From Thoreauomyces humboldtii (Eukaryota; Chytridiomycota; Chytridiomycetes; Spizellomycetales; Powellomycetaceae): a stretch of 16,479 nucleotides of DNA. The DNA is taken from assembly GCA_027596035.1 (NCBI GenBank), contig JADGJA010000410.1, positions 3,013-19,491 on the forward strand, in the 5' to 3' direction. Made by a program: the position numbers and the translations under genes. Every line of letters begins with the position of its first letter. Position 1 is the first letter of the stretch. Below the pieces are notes generated by a model. That model saw only the letters and a program-made list of their open reading frames with translations, made no database searches and was not told the origin of the DNA. Below, one piece after another: positions 9,124 through 16,479 of this stretch.

Positions 9124-11721
9124 ATGGCAATGAAGACTGAGCCATGTGGTTTAATCTACGGAGAGATGGAGCCTTCCTTTATCCGGGACGAACGGCGGGA
9201 GCAACAGCAACATCACCAGCAGTTTCTCGACCTCCTTCAAAACAAGCCAACATGGCAGCACCTTACACAGCGAGCTCAAGGCATGGAAGCCACTCTCCGC
9301 AACATCGAAACGGCAGTCCAATTTGAATACGCTCCGAGCGGCGTGAGGTTCACAACCTGCGAATATCGCACAAGTAAACCTTTTCCAAACGTTTCGGCGG
9401 CAGCTCGCTTCATATTGCGGGCTCACGGTCACGATCACTGGTGGGAGGCCGTCAAAATAAAGCCGAGTGCGCAGGTGGGACAGGTGCACGAGCGGGCTCG
9501 GGCTCTGGGTCGACCTCAAGGTGAAGATCAGAACCGGGCGCCCGCGCTCGCACAAGCGCAGGCGCCGGGGCACACACCCGGCGAACCCTCACGCTCCGTC
9601 ATGATAAAGAGTTTGAAGCCGGAAGTGACTCCCCAAACCGAGCGTGACGTGCCACTTGCGGTCACTGGAAAGGCTCGGAAGAGTCTAGCAATGCAAGCGG
9701 CGCTGAAAGAACGGCCGGGAAAGAAGAGGAAAGCCAAACTTGGTAAGGATCTAGCATTGGATGCCAGAGATATCACAATCACAATCGCTACTTTTTTTCG
9801 AAAGCTAACAACCTGGCATTATCCCTCAGATCGGCTAGGACCAGCCAAAAAACCTAAGAAGTCTGGAATTGAAGCAATACTGTGCCTCCTACGTATGCCG
9901 CAATATAAACTGTCCTGGCAGACAGAAGCGTTGCGAGACATCGGTGCTTTCGTCCGTTTCTATACCTGCGGCTGTGGTCAGCTGCGATACATTTGGCATC
10001 ATCACCGAGAGATAGTCTGGTCGTTCCCCACACGGCAAGCGGCCGTCGATCACATTTACAATCGCTTTGGCCACGCGTGGATGCACAACGTTGTGCTCAA
10101 CGAAGAAGGCTGGAAAAGATTCGACATCGCTCCAGTTAAGACAAGTCTGCGCGAGGAGCTCGAGTTATCCACCCTTCGCGCTATCCACACGCCGTCATTC
10201 AACGATGAGGAGATTGCATCCGTTGCAGCTTTTGCGATCTGTGGGAGTGAGTCGACTGAGCAACGCCTCATGAAAGCGGAAGTCCTTTGGGACATTATGA
10301 AGTTTGTTCAGTTCGAAATGTGTTCATGTAAGAACTTCATGTACTACCAAACCAACCCCATGACTGGCCTCAGTCAACGGTTCACTGGCAATGCATTCCT
10401 TGCGGCAGGTCTGCAGATCCTTGAAAACTATGGACAAGACTGGGCCCGATTCGTCAATCTGAATTCCCAAGGTCGCGTCAGGTTTCCTCAATCGGCGCCT
10501 TCCCTGCGAAAGCCGCGCAACCTTGCCAATGATGATAAGCCTTGGCAAAGCCCAGTGACTTCTCCATCGGCGCTGCCAATCACGACCGACGCGCTTCACC
10601 TCGCCTCGATTGCCTTGCGCGTTGTTTTCACAGAAGATAGCGGTCTTTACTCCTACGAGTCATCGGCCGCCACAACTTATCACTTCCAGTCCCTCGCCTC
10701 CGCTCACGAGCACGTGTTCGCCGCATTCGGCGATTCTTGGGCTGCCCAGGAGTTGATGTTTCAACCCGACCCTGATTTATATGCAGGTGTCAACCTACAA
10801 CAAGCAGAAATAGATCAGATCCTCGAGGACATCGGTCAATTCACCGACTTCGTTCTTTTTCGCCACTTGCCGCAACCCGGTTATTTTGTGATTAAGGAGG
10901 ATGGCTCGGAATGGCCGATTCGAGGCCTTGCTAACCGCAAGGAAACCTGCAAAGATCTTTTCAACCGTTTAGGAAAGAACTGGCAGCGCAAGGTTCGACT
11001 CAACGAGGCTGGACGTGCTTTTTTCATGATCGATGTTATCGATACTTCGGGACCGCTCGACTCTAAACCTGCCATACATGCAAATGCGGGTGCCACCGCA
11101 CCTACTCTTACATCCCGTGCCACTATCCCGCGGACGGAAGAGCAACAGCACTTGAAAAGGATCGGGCGTTTTGCAGAGATTTACAGTCCCCCTGGATCCG
11201 ACCAATGGTTCTACCCGATCCAGACAATTTATGCAAAGCATTACATATGGAGCAAACCTTACCCGACCCTTGAAGCCGCCAAAGCTGACATCTACCGCAA
11301 TTACGGCCACCTCTGGTTCCAGACCGTCCGACACAACAAACTAGGACAGGACGAACACAGAGTACGTCATCCACCCCTTCTGAAGCCTCCGAAAAGGTTC
11401 AAGGTCGATGACGTCCATGGGTTGAGTCTCATCAGAGACCTCGTGCTCATTGAAAACCATGGAAGGGAGGATCTTCCTTTGTGGCAGTACACGAGGGTGG
11501 AGTTGGATGGATCCTTGCACAAGGATAACGCCTTCTTCACGCTGCACGCGGCGTGCGAGGAAGTAGCCGGATTGTGGAAGAAGGACTGGAGGAAGCGCGT
11601 CGTGCTGAGAAAACTGTCTAGGGAGGGCACGGGTGCAGACTATGAAGAGGTCGACCAGGATCCGTCCATATTTGTGGATGGGACCTCGGATATGGTCCCT
11701 ATCAAGATCGAGAAGGCTTAA
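8995..11721 (+). CDS. Uncharacterised large protein with seven copies of a novel ~60-75-residue unit
   Basis: Read without splicing this is 908 residues. I do not recognise the family. Seven diverged repeats lie at about residues 100-155, 309-378, 427-497, 531-590, 604-679, 715-790 and 807-876. A clear unit has an I-G-x-F opening, aromatic strand-like segments, an A-A-x(3)-I helix, then [FYL]-G-x(2)-W-x(3)-V-x-[LH]-N-x(2)-G. A Gln/Ala/Pro-rich, charged linker (about 156-300) holds two Lys clusters, KKRKAK and KKPKK, which suggest a nuclear protein. A probable 87-bp intron lies at 9743-9829 (GTAAGG, CTAAC, CAG); removing it keeps the frame and gives 879 residues. The start is uncertain: 8995 is the first ATG of the open frame, but a TATATA at 9082 would favour the ATG at 9124, giving 836 residues after splicing. 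No signal peptide, membrane segment or catalytic motif is seen. The third base varies freely while W, G and N are kept, so it looks like a real gene. Confidence 0.8.
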   Translation: MGKKWGRTLSSKILTGLNLMAGCVSEALPYIDQPTLSIPFTSLMAMKTEPCGLIYGEMEPSFIRDERREQQQHHQQFLDLLQNKPTWQHLTQRAQGMEATLRNIETAVQFEYAPSGVRFTTCEYRTSKPFPNVSAAARFILRAHGHDHWWEAVKIKPSAQVGQVHERARALGRPQGEDQNRAPALAQAQAPGHTPGEPSRSVMIKSLKPEVTPQTERDVPLAVTGKARKSLAMQAALKERPGKKRKAKLGKDLALDARDITITIATFFRKLTTWHYPSDRLGPAKKPKKSGIEAILCLLRMPQYKLSWQTEALRDIGAFVRFYTCGCGQLRYIWHHHREIVWSFPTRQAAVDHIYNRFGHAWMHNVVLNEEGWKRFDIAPVKTSLREELELSTLRAIHTPSFNDEEIASVAAFAICGSESTEQRLMKAEVLWDIMKFVQFEMCSCKNFMYYQTNPMTGLSQRFTGNAFLAAGLQILENYGQDWARFVNLNSQGRVRFPQSAPSLRKPRNLANDDKPWQSPVTSPSALPITTDALHLASIALRVVFTEDSGLYSYESSAATTYHFQSLASAHEHVFAAFGDSWAAQELMFQPDPDLYAGVNLQQAEIDQILEDIGQFTDFVLFRHLPQPGYFVIKEDGSEWPIRGLANRKETCKDLFNRLGKNWQRKVRLNEAGRAFFMIDVIDTSGPLDSKPAIHANAGATAPTLTSRATIPRTEEQQHLKRIGRFAEIYSPPGSDQWFYPIQTIYAKHYIWSKPYPTLEAAKADIYRNYGHLWFQTVRHNKLGQDEHRVRHPPLLKPPKRFKVDDVHGLSLIRDLVLIENHGREDLPLWQYTRVELDGSLHKDNAFFTLHAACEEVAGLWKKDWRKRVVLRKLSREGTGADYEEVDQDPSIFVDGTSDMVPIKIEKA
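9082..9087 (+). promoter_or_regulatory. TATA-like element inside the 5' open frame of the seven-repeat gene
   Basis: TATATA (in CCTATATAGACC) lies 37-42 bp before an in-frame ATG at 9124 and downstream of the first ATG at 8995. If functional, translation begins at 9124 or 9130. Confidence 0.3.
9292..11622 (+). repeat. Seven-fold protein repeat within the large gene
   Basis: Approximate units: 9292-9459, 9919-10128, 10273-10485, 10585-10764, 10804-11031, 11137-11364 and 11413-11622. The anchor Trp of each unit is at residues 149, 362, 483, 582, 663, 774 and 865. Units 2, 3, 5 and 6 are the clearest: [45 protein letters not shown] and [15 protein letters not shown]. Units 1, 4 and 7 keep the Trp and the helix but have lost other positions. 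The DNA of the copies is not similar, so the duplication is old. Confidence 0.75.
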
Positions 11722-11765
11722 GGAAAATATATGGCACACAAATCTCAAAAACACAGGAAAATTGT

Positions 11766-12802
11766 CTAGCGGTACAAGTGATCGGCCTTCAGGTTGCGAG
11801 CAAGTTCCGCCTCCCACTAAAATTGAAAAGAGGTCAATATGGCAATTGGAAGCATGATGCAGGATGCCCCAAATCGCCTGCACCTTGTCGCCGTTCGCTA
11901 GCAACTTCTCCTTGTTGTAGAGGAGCTCCTCACGGGTCTCGGTAGTGAATTCAAAGTTCTGAGACTCCACAATGGCATCCACTGGGCAAGCTTCCTGACA
12001 GAATCCGCAGTATATGCACTGTAACAGGGTCGTGACTGCATGAGATACGGAAGTAGCCATTCCCGACCGGTCAGAAGACCGAACCTTTGTCATATCGATA
12101 TCGTATCGCGTGGTACGACGACTTCCGTCCTCTCTGGGCTCAGCTTCGATGGTGATGGCCTGGGCGGGACAGATAGCCTCACAAAGCTTGCATGCGATGC
12201 ATCGCTCTTCGCCTGTAGAAGACCAGTCTCCCTTTTATCAGCAAAGCCTGTTCCTGCATGTTCCAGCGATGGAAAGAATGCCACAGGTAAGGCGCTCCGC
12301 ACCAGTAGGGTATCTTCTCAGAGCGTGTTCGCCGCGGAAACGGGGGCTGATGGGTCCCTTCTCCTGAGGGTACATGATGGTGTATGGAGGCTTGAACATC
12401 TGCTCAAGGACAAGACACATCGTCCGGACAATCTCAGTGAAGAACATCTCCTGCGCGGCACGATCCAGCGTGGGCTGGAAACGAAACGGAAAATCCATAC
12501 TCGTTAGACGCGCACAGACACGACAGAATTGGGACTTCGTGCCGTTGGTACCTGAACCATGTGCTTCTCCGGATCCGCCTCCAGACGCTGCTCTCGGCGA
12601 GCTCGGACCGTCGCGGTGTCGCCGGAAGACCTCGTTACCTGGTGGTGACGGACGCCTGGCAAAAACAAGGTCAGCCATTTTCCGAGCACTTTCTCAGAGG
12701 CGCCACGGTAATGCTTCTCTCACTGGTCACGCTGACTGCGGCCGCTACGGGCAGCCGAGACGGCGGAAGCAACGATCGGCCGGCGCGAGCAATAGCAAAC
12801 AT
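11766..12802 (-). CDS. NDUFS8: NADH:ubiquinone oxidoreductase (complex I) 2x[4Fe-4S] subunit, TYKY/Nqo9 type
   Basis: Exons on the reverse strand are 12802-12724, 12655-12552, 12474-12303, 12212-12085, 12018-11884 and 11816-11766, giving 222 residues. All five introns are GT-AG, 66-90 bp. The start at 12802 gives a mitochondrial presequence ([18 protein letters not shown], then RHHQVTRSS) rich in Arg and Ser with almost no acidic residues. The conserved core [20 protein letters not shown] precedes the two ferredoxin motifs, [12 protein letters not shown] (123-134) and [12 protein letters not shown] (162-173), and the family block [14 protein letters not shown] follows. These hold clusters N6a and N6b, which carry electrons through the peripheral arm of complex I in the matrix. 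All eight ligand cysteines are present and the length is normal. It is tail to tail with the seven-repeat gene (44 bp between stop codons) and head to head with the Thg1-like gene. Confidence 0.96.
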
Positions 12803-13113
12803 TGTGTCGGAATGCAGCAAGTGGCGGGAATGAGGTAGCGGCGATGTTCTTGCTGATCGAGAGCTGATGTGTCTCCCCTCTCTTTATCAGTCTCTCTCCG
12901 CAGCGTCTTGCGTCTACCCTTCGTTTCGAGGGTGCGTGCGTGCAATAAGCGGAGCAATGTGGAGGAAAGTCGCTCACAGAGGGCGGGAGTGCTGGGGAAG
13001 AGTCACCGGTGGCTTTTCGATGAAGAGGCCGTCTTGGAGGCCGTGAACTCGACTCCTTCCTACATGCACCACCCGAGCGATCTTTATATTGTCGAGGGAC
13101 TCATCGACGTCGA
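12803..13113. promoter_or_regulatory. Bidirectional promoter region between NDUFS8 and the Thg1-like gene
   Basis: 311 bp separate the two divergent start codons. It contains a pyrimidine-rich run (about 12871-12900) and a TTTATATT at 13083-13090, about 25-30 bp before the Thg1-like ATG. An open frame (12869-13123) crosses it but shows no family motif. Both products appear mitochondrial, so shared control is plausible. Confidence 0.5.
13083..13090 (+). promoter_or_regulatory. TATA-like element of the Thg1-like gene
   Basis: TTTATATT ends 23 bp before the ATG at 13114. That spacing would put transcription start very close to the first ATG, which might favour use of the downstream ATG at 13246. 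Confidence 0.3.
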
Positions 13114-14354
13114 ATGCTCGTGACCTTCGCATTCCTCCAAAGAACATCATCTCGCATCGTCTTCAGATCTGCGTCCAGTTATATCCCGAGTGGAAACCTT
13201 TCGCTGCGATACGCCTCCTCCGTCTCGTCCAAGCTAAACCACCCAATGACCACGGAGCGAGTCCTCCGCCTACCGCGGTCAGCCAAGGATGCACTGCAGT
13301 CCATGTATGAATCGCGCATCGGTGAAAAGTAAGTGACCTATGTCTCTTTTCCGAGGAAATTCCTTTGCAAATAACTCCCTGCCTCTTGTACAGGTTGAAA
13401 GCACTCGAGAACGGAGTGGATCCAGCAGTACCATTCGACCAGCCTTTTGTCGTGCGCTTGGACGGTGTGGCCTTCAGCACGTTCACGAAGGGACTCGTGA
13501 AGCCCTTCGATCTGCGACTTACGAAGGCGATGGCGGACACGGCATGCGATCTCCTGACACGCTTTACGCCTGTGACAGCGTACGTCCAGAGTGACGAGAT
13601 CTCTTTGGTGTTTCCCGCTGCGGGGACCAAGGAGTCCCAAGATCCCACCGATGCGGAGCTCTCGCAGGGCCCCAAAAAGAAGAAGGCAAAGACGCAGCCA
13701 TGCCACATCTACACTGGACGTATGCAAAAAGTCGCTTCCGTCACCGCCTCGTACGCCTCGGCCCGCATCAATTACCACCTGTCAAAATACAACTGGGATG
13801 ACCTCAACCCGGTCGTCGCCGAGCGCATGCTCTCCCACGTTGCCCACTTTGACGGTCGCATCGTTCCCCTGCCTTCGGACGACCTGGTTATGGAGTGCAT
13901 ATTTTGGAGGTCCAATTTTGATGGCGTTCGCAACGCCGTCTCGCAGATCGCGCACGCGGAGTTCAAGACACAAGAGCTACACAAAAAGACCGTAAACGAC
14001 CAGCTCGACATGCTAGCCGCGAAGGGAATCGATCCATTCGTAGACTACGATCCTAGGCACCTTTATGGCACGTGGGTCAAGAAGGAGCAGTTTGAGATGC
14101 ACGGGATGATCAATCACAAGACGAAAGAGGTGCTCAAGAACCCCGTCATCCGCCACCGCGTGCGGACGGGCTCGTTCAACTGGGCTGAATGGAGCGCTGC
14201 CGATCGAACGGAGTTCACCATATCCAAGCTTTGGACAAAGGGCGACGACGCCCCGCCGAGGCATCCTTTGCCTGACACGGGGGCGGGCTCCACCGTCCAT
14301 TCGGAAGGCACCCCTTCTCAACCTGTTGTCTCCCCAATAAACACATCCGTGTAG
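13114..14354 (+). CDS. Thg1-like protein (3'-5' nucleotidyltransferase, tRNA 5'-end repair type), probably mitochondrial
   Basis: Exons are 13114-13328 and 13394-14354, giving 391 residues with one 65-bp intron. The catalytic palm of the Thg1 superfamily is present: RLDG (Asp95) and QSDE (Asp139, Glu140), the metal-binding carboxylates, then a segment matching the family's K-x-x-S-x-x-AS-x-AS region and FDGR (224-227). The canonical HINNLYNT motif of eukaryotic tRNA-His guanylyltransferase is absent; instead the protein has FWRSNFDGVRN (242-252), as in Thg1-like proteins (TLPs). TLPs add nucleotides 3'-5' on template and repair 5'-truncated tRNAs, including mitochondrial tRNAs in some protists. 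The first 44 residues (with RTSSRIVFRSASS and LSLRYASSVSS) look like a mitochondrial presequence. A second in-frame ATG at 13246 (Met45) would omit it. A Lys-rich insert (about 147-178, with KKKKAK) splits the palm, and the C-terminus is a Pro/Ser/Thr-rich extension. The alternative is a diverged true Thg1. Confidence 0.85.
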
Positions 14355-14552
14355 GCACAGCAAAGCCCGTGTTTCTCAACAAGGGTTTCGTCCCCGCACT
14401 ATTCTTGCAAGCTCTTGACTTTAGATTACATAAATATTCACAACTTCAAGTACAGGAAAGGAAGAACAGGGTCCCACCCTATCAGGGAGGGAGCCACTCG
14501 TTTAGATACAAAGATACAAGATGCAAAGGATTCGGCCGCCGGGGACCGCTTT

Positions 14553-15716
14553 TCAAAGGCCAGCTTCTCGCTTCCGAAGAGCGGCAACGAGCTGCCTTTC
14601 GCGTCGTGCCATGCGGTTCGTGATCTCGCCCCTGCAGCCAAAGTCCTCTGCGGGGCTTGCAAGCGACACCTGAGGATCGATGAGGGTCGAGATCTCGGTG
14701 ATCAGGTACGGCCGGGCATCGAAGGAGTACGACGAAGCCAGACCGCAGTCGAATGCCACCTGCTGGACCTGGGCCGGACCGTCTCGACGAGCGAAGGAGA
14801 CTTCGTCGATGATCGTGTCGTCAGCGGGGATCGTCGAGGTGATGGTCGTCGGTGACAAGCAAACACCGTTGCCGAATTTGGCCACAGTGACCTCCGTCAC
14901 CAGCGCCTCCACGGCTTCGAGAGCTTGACAGACGGCATCAGAGACCAAGGCACGTTGACGAGGAGCCGAGGTGTCGTTGGCGCTGTGTAGCGTGTCTTCG
15001 GCAGAGCTGTACAGTGCGTAGAAGTTGGTCACTGGATGATAGAAAGCGACAGGAGATAAATCAGCGACGAGCATCATAGATAGAGAAAAGATGTGTCCGT
15101 GTGCAAACTCACGAGCGTCGTCGGTTGCGTCGTCCAAAGAACTGCATCCAGCCACCCAGGGCAGGACCAACTGGTTGTAAGCTTGAGCCGAGTTCCCCAA
15201 TATATCGTCAGCCGACTGCCCGAAGTCCGTAGCGAGCCACGTCCCGGCGACCTCGGTCGCTGCAGGGGGAGGGCATGTGTTGGCGGCAATAACGATGGTA
15301 GGTGGCTCCGGCGCGGCGGTGTGGATCGGCACGGATGAAACGTTCTGCGGATCTCCGACAGCGGTAGGGGTGGCGACCGTATCCGTGGTGACTGGAAGAG
15401 CCTCGATAGATGTGCTTGCCGGCGTCGGATGCGTTCCCACAGGTCCTGTCGCCGTTGCTGGGGAGGCCGTAGGCCCTGGAGCGATCAAGGTGGCAGGGAA
15501 CGCCGTAGCCGTAGCTGTCAAGAATGGTCCGGGAGCGATGACGGTAAACGGGTCTCCGAGCGTGGCCGAAGCGGTTCCGATGATGACGGGACCGGGCCCG
15601 AAAGCTCCAGTGTACAGACGTTTTTCGACGCCATATTCAGCTGGACGGGGAAGACAGACCACAGGGAAGACGGCAGAGGATATGGCCGCTGCCACGAAGA
15701 GAACACGGGCTGCCAT
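14553..15716 (-). CDS. Secreted protein of unknown function, Pro/Ala/Thr-rich N-terminal half and cysteine-containing C-terminal half
   Basis: Unspliced this reads as 387 residues. MAARVLFVAAAISSAVFPVV followed by CLP is a signal peptide. Lys32-Arg33 is a possible Kex2-type site. Residues 35-145 form a low-complexity Pro/Ala/Thr region with recurring APGP or GPGP steps, probably O-glycosylated. The C-terminal part has six cysteines (148, 191, 263, 286, 324, 361) that could form three disulfides, and ends in a basic segment (RMARRERQLVAALRKR). A likely 81-bp in-frame intron lies at 15112-15032 (GTGAGT at its 5' end, CATCCAG at its 3' end); removing it joins DDATDDA to LTNFYALY and gives 360 residues. 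No membrane segment or GPI signal follows the leader. I do not recognise a family: a wall protein or a secreted effector-like protein would both fit. Its 3' end faces the Thg1-like gene, 198 bp away. Confidence 0.75.
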   Translation of the reverse strand: MAARVLFVAAAISSAVFPVVCLPRPAEYGVEKRLYTGAFGPGPVIIGTASATLGDPFTVIAPGPFLTATATAFPATLIAPGPTASPATATGPVGTHPTPASTSIEALPVTTDTVATPTAVGDPQNVSSVPIHTAAPEPPTIVIAANTCPPPAATEVAGTWLATDFGQSADDILGNSAQAYNQLVLPWVAGCSSLDDATDDAREFAHGHIFSLSMMLVADLSPVAFYHPVTNFYALYSSAEDTLHSANDTSAPRQRALVSDAVCQALEAVEALVTEVTVAKFGNGVCLSPTTITSTIPADDTIIDEVSFARRDGPAQVQQVAFDCGLASSYSFDARPYLITEISTLIDPQVSLASPAEDFGCRGEITNRMARRERQLVAALRKREAGL

Positions 15717-16173
15717 GGTGGTGAGAGTTGACGTTGAGATGGATAGGGCAAACGACGGGCTTTAATGCGACTGCAAGCACTTGAAAGGAGATCAGAGACA
15801 TCTTGAAACGGACTTATATACGCATACGAAGTGCAACCCGGACGCGCAAGACCGTACTGTGGTGGCGGTTTCGACGCGCGCATGAAAGGCGGGCCCCTTC
15901 CTTCTACATTCTACATTCATGACATGTGCAGGTAGGTGTGCTGGTGTCAGCACCTTTGTTTCACGAAGTCTCGCCGCCGCGAAAAGGTCGAAAAGCTTCG
16001 ATTGCTGCCAAACCTTCTATTTTCGACAGACTCCTGAAGCTGCAGGTTCAATCCGACATTTATGCAAGTACATCCGCAAGACAACGAAAAAGGAACTTGA
16101 ATTGCAAAATTATGTAGGTGCAAAATTGGGAGGATAGTAGAGGAAAAACCAACGGGAGGGATCAGTCTATCTT
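15717..16173. other. Intergenic between two reverse-strand genes
   Basis: 457 bp holding the promoter of the secreted protein and the 3' flank of the Pmp3-family gene. Short frames here carry no recognisable motif. A GGTTCAATCC at 16045 resembles a tRNA B box but has no matching T-arm stem or A box. Confidence 0.5.
15813..15820 (-). promoter_or_regulatory. TATA box of the secreted-protein gene
   Basis: TATATAAG on the reverse strand, about 97-104 bp upstream of the ATG at 15716. It is a good match to consensus at a normal distance. Confidence 0.5.
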
Positions 16174-16406
16174 CTAGACGACGACTTGCTGTTGCTGCCC
16201 GTTGTAGGCGTAGCCTCCGGGTCCAGGGCTGTGGATGCGCTCCGAGTAGACTCCCTGAACCGGACGTGACAGGTCTCCACGGCCCTCCTTTCGCTCGTAG
16301 TAGTGCCATTCAACTAGAAACGAACACAGATGTTAGTGAAATCGAGTGGGTTAGAGTTGCGTTTAGGGTTAGGTCATACTGTAAAATGCGTGGATATGAC
16401 CCGGGA
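16174..16406 (-). CDS. PMP3: Pmp3-family plasma-membrane proteolipid, 3' partial (last two exons)
   Basis: Two exons are visible on the reverse strand: 16406-16380 (27 bp) and 16313-16174 (140 bp), joined over a 66-bp intron (GTATGA, CACTAAC, CTAG). With the split codons completed they read IPGHIHAFYI, the hallmark second-span motif of the Pmp3/UPF0057 family, then EWHYYERKEGRGD. A hydrophilic tail follows with GVYSERIHS, a Gly/Pro/Tyr stretch, QQQQ and VVV before the TAG stop. The small exon is preceded by an intron (ACTAAC, CTTAG) whose 5' end, with the first membrane span and start codon, lies beyond base 16479. Family members are very small two-span membrane proteins tied to membrane potential and salt or cation stress. 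Yeast Pmp3 nearly ends at this motif, so this one has a long tail, as other fungal paralogues do. The first base of the codon ahead of IPG is inferred, not seen. Confidence 0.8.
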
Positions 16407-16479
16407 CTAAGGGAAGGACGACGGTTAGTTTGAGTAGAGTTTGACGGATCCGCTGAAGAGTGGCGGAGAGTAGGGGGGG

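Noticed and set aside
11341..12093. 250-codon reverse open frame containing [15 protein letters not shown]
   Set aside because: Only its middle is real coding sequence (NDUFS8 exon 5). It runs through introns 4 and 5 and then antisense through the end of the seven-repeat gene; splicing restores the normal [16 protein letters not shown] ending.
12238..12678. Reverse frame giving an alternative start ([10 protein letters not shown]...) for NDUFS8
   Set aside because: It reads in the wrong frame through exon 2 and retains an intron. Splicing 12723-12656 and 12551-12475 gives an Arg/Ser-rich presequence from the ATG at 12802 and joins cleanly to TLDRAAQEM.
12869..13123. 84-codon forward frame in the NDUFS8/Thg1-like promoter
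   Set aside because: Low-information sequence that ends just inside the Thg1-like start. It is more likely promoter and leader than a gene.
16030..16080. Possible tRNA, from a B-box-like GGTTCAATCC
   Set aside because: The flanking bases cannot form a T-arm stem and no A box lies at the right distance.

Overview
The window looks like nuclear DNA of a filamentous or yeast-like fungus, most likely a basidiomycete. Genes are dense and carry many short GT-AG introns (about 59-90 bp) with CTAAC/CTGAC-type branch sites. The set includes a complex I subunit with a mitochondrial presequence, a Cdc20-type APC/C activator, a secreted S10 carboxypeptidase and a Pmp3-type peptide. The class cannot be fixed from sequence alone.

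Layout from left to right. 1-2829 (+): the 3' part of a large Ser/Thr-rich mucin-like surface protein made of nested tandem repeats, with one C-terminal membrane segment and a short tail carrying two NPLY motifs. 2830-4333: about 1.5 kb with no gene I can support, holding a small tandem duplication. 4334-6394 (+): secreted serine carboxypeptidase with eight exons. 6990-8775 (+): CDC20 with three exons. 8995-11721 (+): a large protein I do not recognise, built from seven diverged copies of a roughly 60-75-residue unit, probably with one 87-bp in-frame intron. 11766-12802 (-): NDUFS8, the 2x[4Fe-4S] subunit of complex I, with six exons. 13114-14354 (+): a Thg1-like 3'-5' nucleotidyltransferase with a mitochondrial-type leader. 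14553-15716 (-): a secreted, cysteine-containing protein of unknown function. 16174-16406 (-): the last two exons of a Pmp3-family membrane peptide whose start lies beyond the window.

The genes do not form an operon or an obvious pathway cluster. Two arrangements stand out. NDUFS8 and the Thg1-like gene are head to head across 311 bp, and both products appear to be mitochondrial. The seven-repeat gene and NDUFS8 are tail to tail with only 44 bp between their stop codons. The best candidate for something undescribed is the seven-repeat protein; the mitochondrial Thg1-like protein comes second.

Exon coordinates were worked out by hand from splice signals, reading frame and remembered family conservation. 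No alignment or database search was run.
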